Both the position numbers and the translations under genes were made by a program. The notes below the pieces were generated by a model. It was not told the DNA's origin. It was given only the letters and a program-made list of their open reading frames with translations, and did no database searches. 14,644 bases of DNA, from assembly GCA_034110565.1 (NCBI GenBank), contig JAWUYY010000012.1, positions 1 through 14,644 on the forward strand, read 5' to 3'. The stretch is from Bermanella sp034110565. GTDB taxonomy: Bacteria > Pseudomonadota > Gammaproteobacteria > Pseudomonadales > Oceanobacteraceae. Of this stretch, positions 14,524 through 14,644 are shown piece by piece. Position 1 is the first letter of the stretch; every line of letters starts with the position of its first letter.

Positions 14524-14644
14524 CTAACCCTTGTCATTTGGCTGAAAAATTGCCTGCGATACGGTTAACTCTTCAGGTTGTAATTGAGCCCATGCCGTAA
14601 TGGTATTGTCATCGAGTATGGGTTTTAAATACCCAAGACGATAA
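14524..14644 (-). CDS. C-terminal end of a minus-strand gene cut by the window edge, unidentified
   Basis: Reading the minus strand in from the right edge (frame starting at 14643) gives 39 codons ending in TAG at 14524-14526, with protein-like composition: YRLGYLKPILDDNTITAWAQ, then LQPEELTVSQAIFQ and PNDKG. The other two frames in the same strand are not better candidates. The YLKPI segment followed by alternating polar and hydrophobic residues is reminiscent of the last strands of hotdog thioesterases (YiiD_C type), but 39 residues are too few to claim this. The gene is convergent with the MOSC gene. Confidence 0.5.
   Translation of the reverse strand, partial: YRLGYLKPILDDNTITAWAQLQPEELTVSQAIFQPNDKG

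Noticed and set aside
1..14644. CRISPR array, tRNA or rRNA genes
   Set aside because: No regularly spaced repeats and no tRNA or rRNA-like segments were seen on either strand.

Overview
The window looks like chromosomal DNA of a Gram-negative gammaproteobacterium, probably a marine hydrocarbon- or lipid-using relative of Oceanospirillales or Pseudomonas. This is inferred from an outer-membrane barrel of the DUF1302 family, CheV, Fur-like boxes, an OruR/ArgR-type AraC regulator and AT-leaning base composition; no marker gene fixes the taxon.

Layout. 1-237 (-): decayed IS200/REP-type transposase fragment. 436-526: array of Fur-like boxes in front of a free-standing chemoreceptor zinc-binding (CZB) protein (551-997, +), closed by a strong hairpin terminator. 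1255-2277 (-): AraC-family regulator, divergent across nested palindromes (2322-2385) from a tight three-gene operon (+): an alkyl-DHAP synthase (AGPS)-like flavoprotein (2438-4042), a GlpD-like FAD glycerol-3-phosphate dehydrogenase (4070-5659) and an FGGY kinase (5695-7254), ending in a perfect hairpin terminator. A DUF1302 outer-membrane protein follows (7461-9212, +), convergent across a bidirectional terminator with an alkylglycerol monooxygenase (AGMO/TMEM195)-like membrane enzyme (9294-10517, -), a small unknown membrane protein (10627-11187, -) and an EAL-HDOD regulator (11281-12501, -). Divergent from that are CheV (12608-13540, +) and a MOSC protein (13653-14453, +). The last ~120 bases hold the C-terminus of another minus-strand gene.

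The most interesting region is 1255-10517. AGPS makes glycerol ether bonds in eukaryotic peroxisomes and AGMO breaks them in animals; here homologues of both lie within 8 kb, together with a glycerol-phosphate dehydrogenase, a kinase whose glycerol contacts look wrong for glycerol, and an outer-membrane protein. My hypothesis is a regulated bacterial alkylglycerol (ether-lipid) use or synthesis locus. One route would be phosphorylation of an alkylglycerol, oxidation at C2 to an alkyl-DHAP, and cleavage of the ether by the AGPS-like enzyme run in reverse, with AGMO as a parallel oxidative route. The sequence supports the families strongly, but the pathway and its direction are inference. The right third (EAL-HDOD, CheV) is ordinary signalling and housekeeping.
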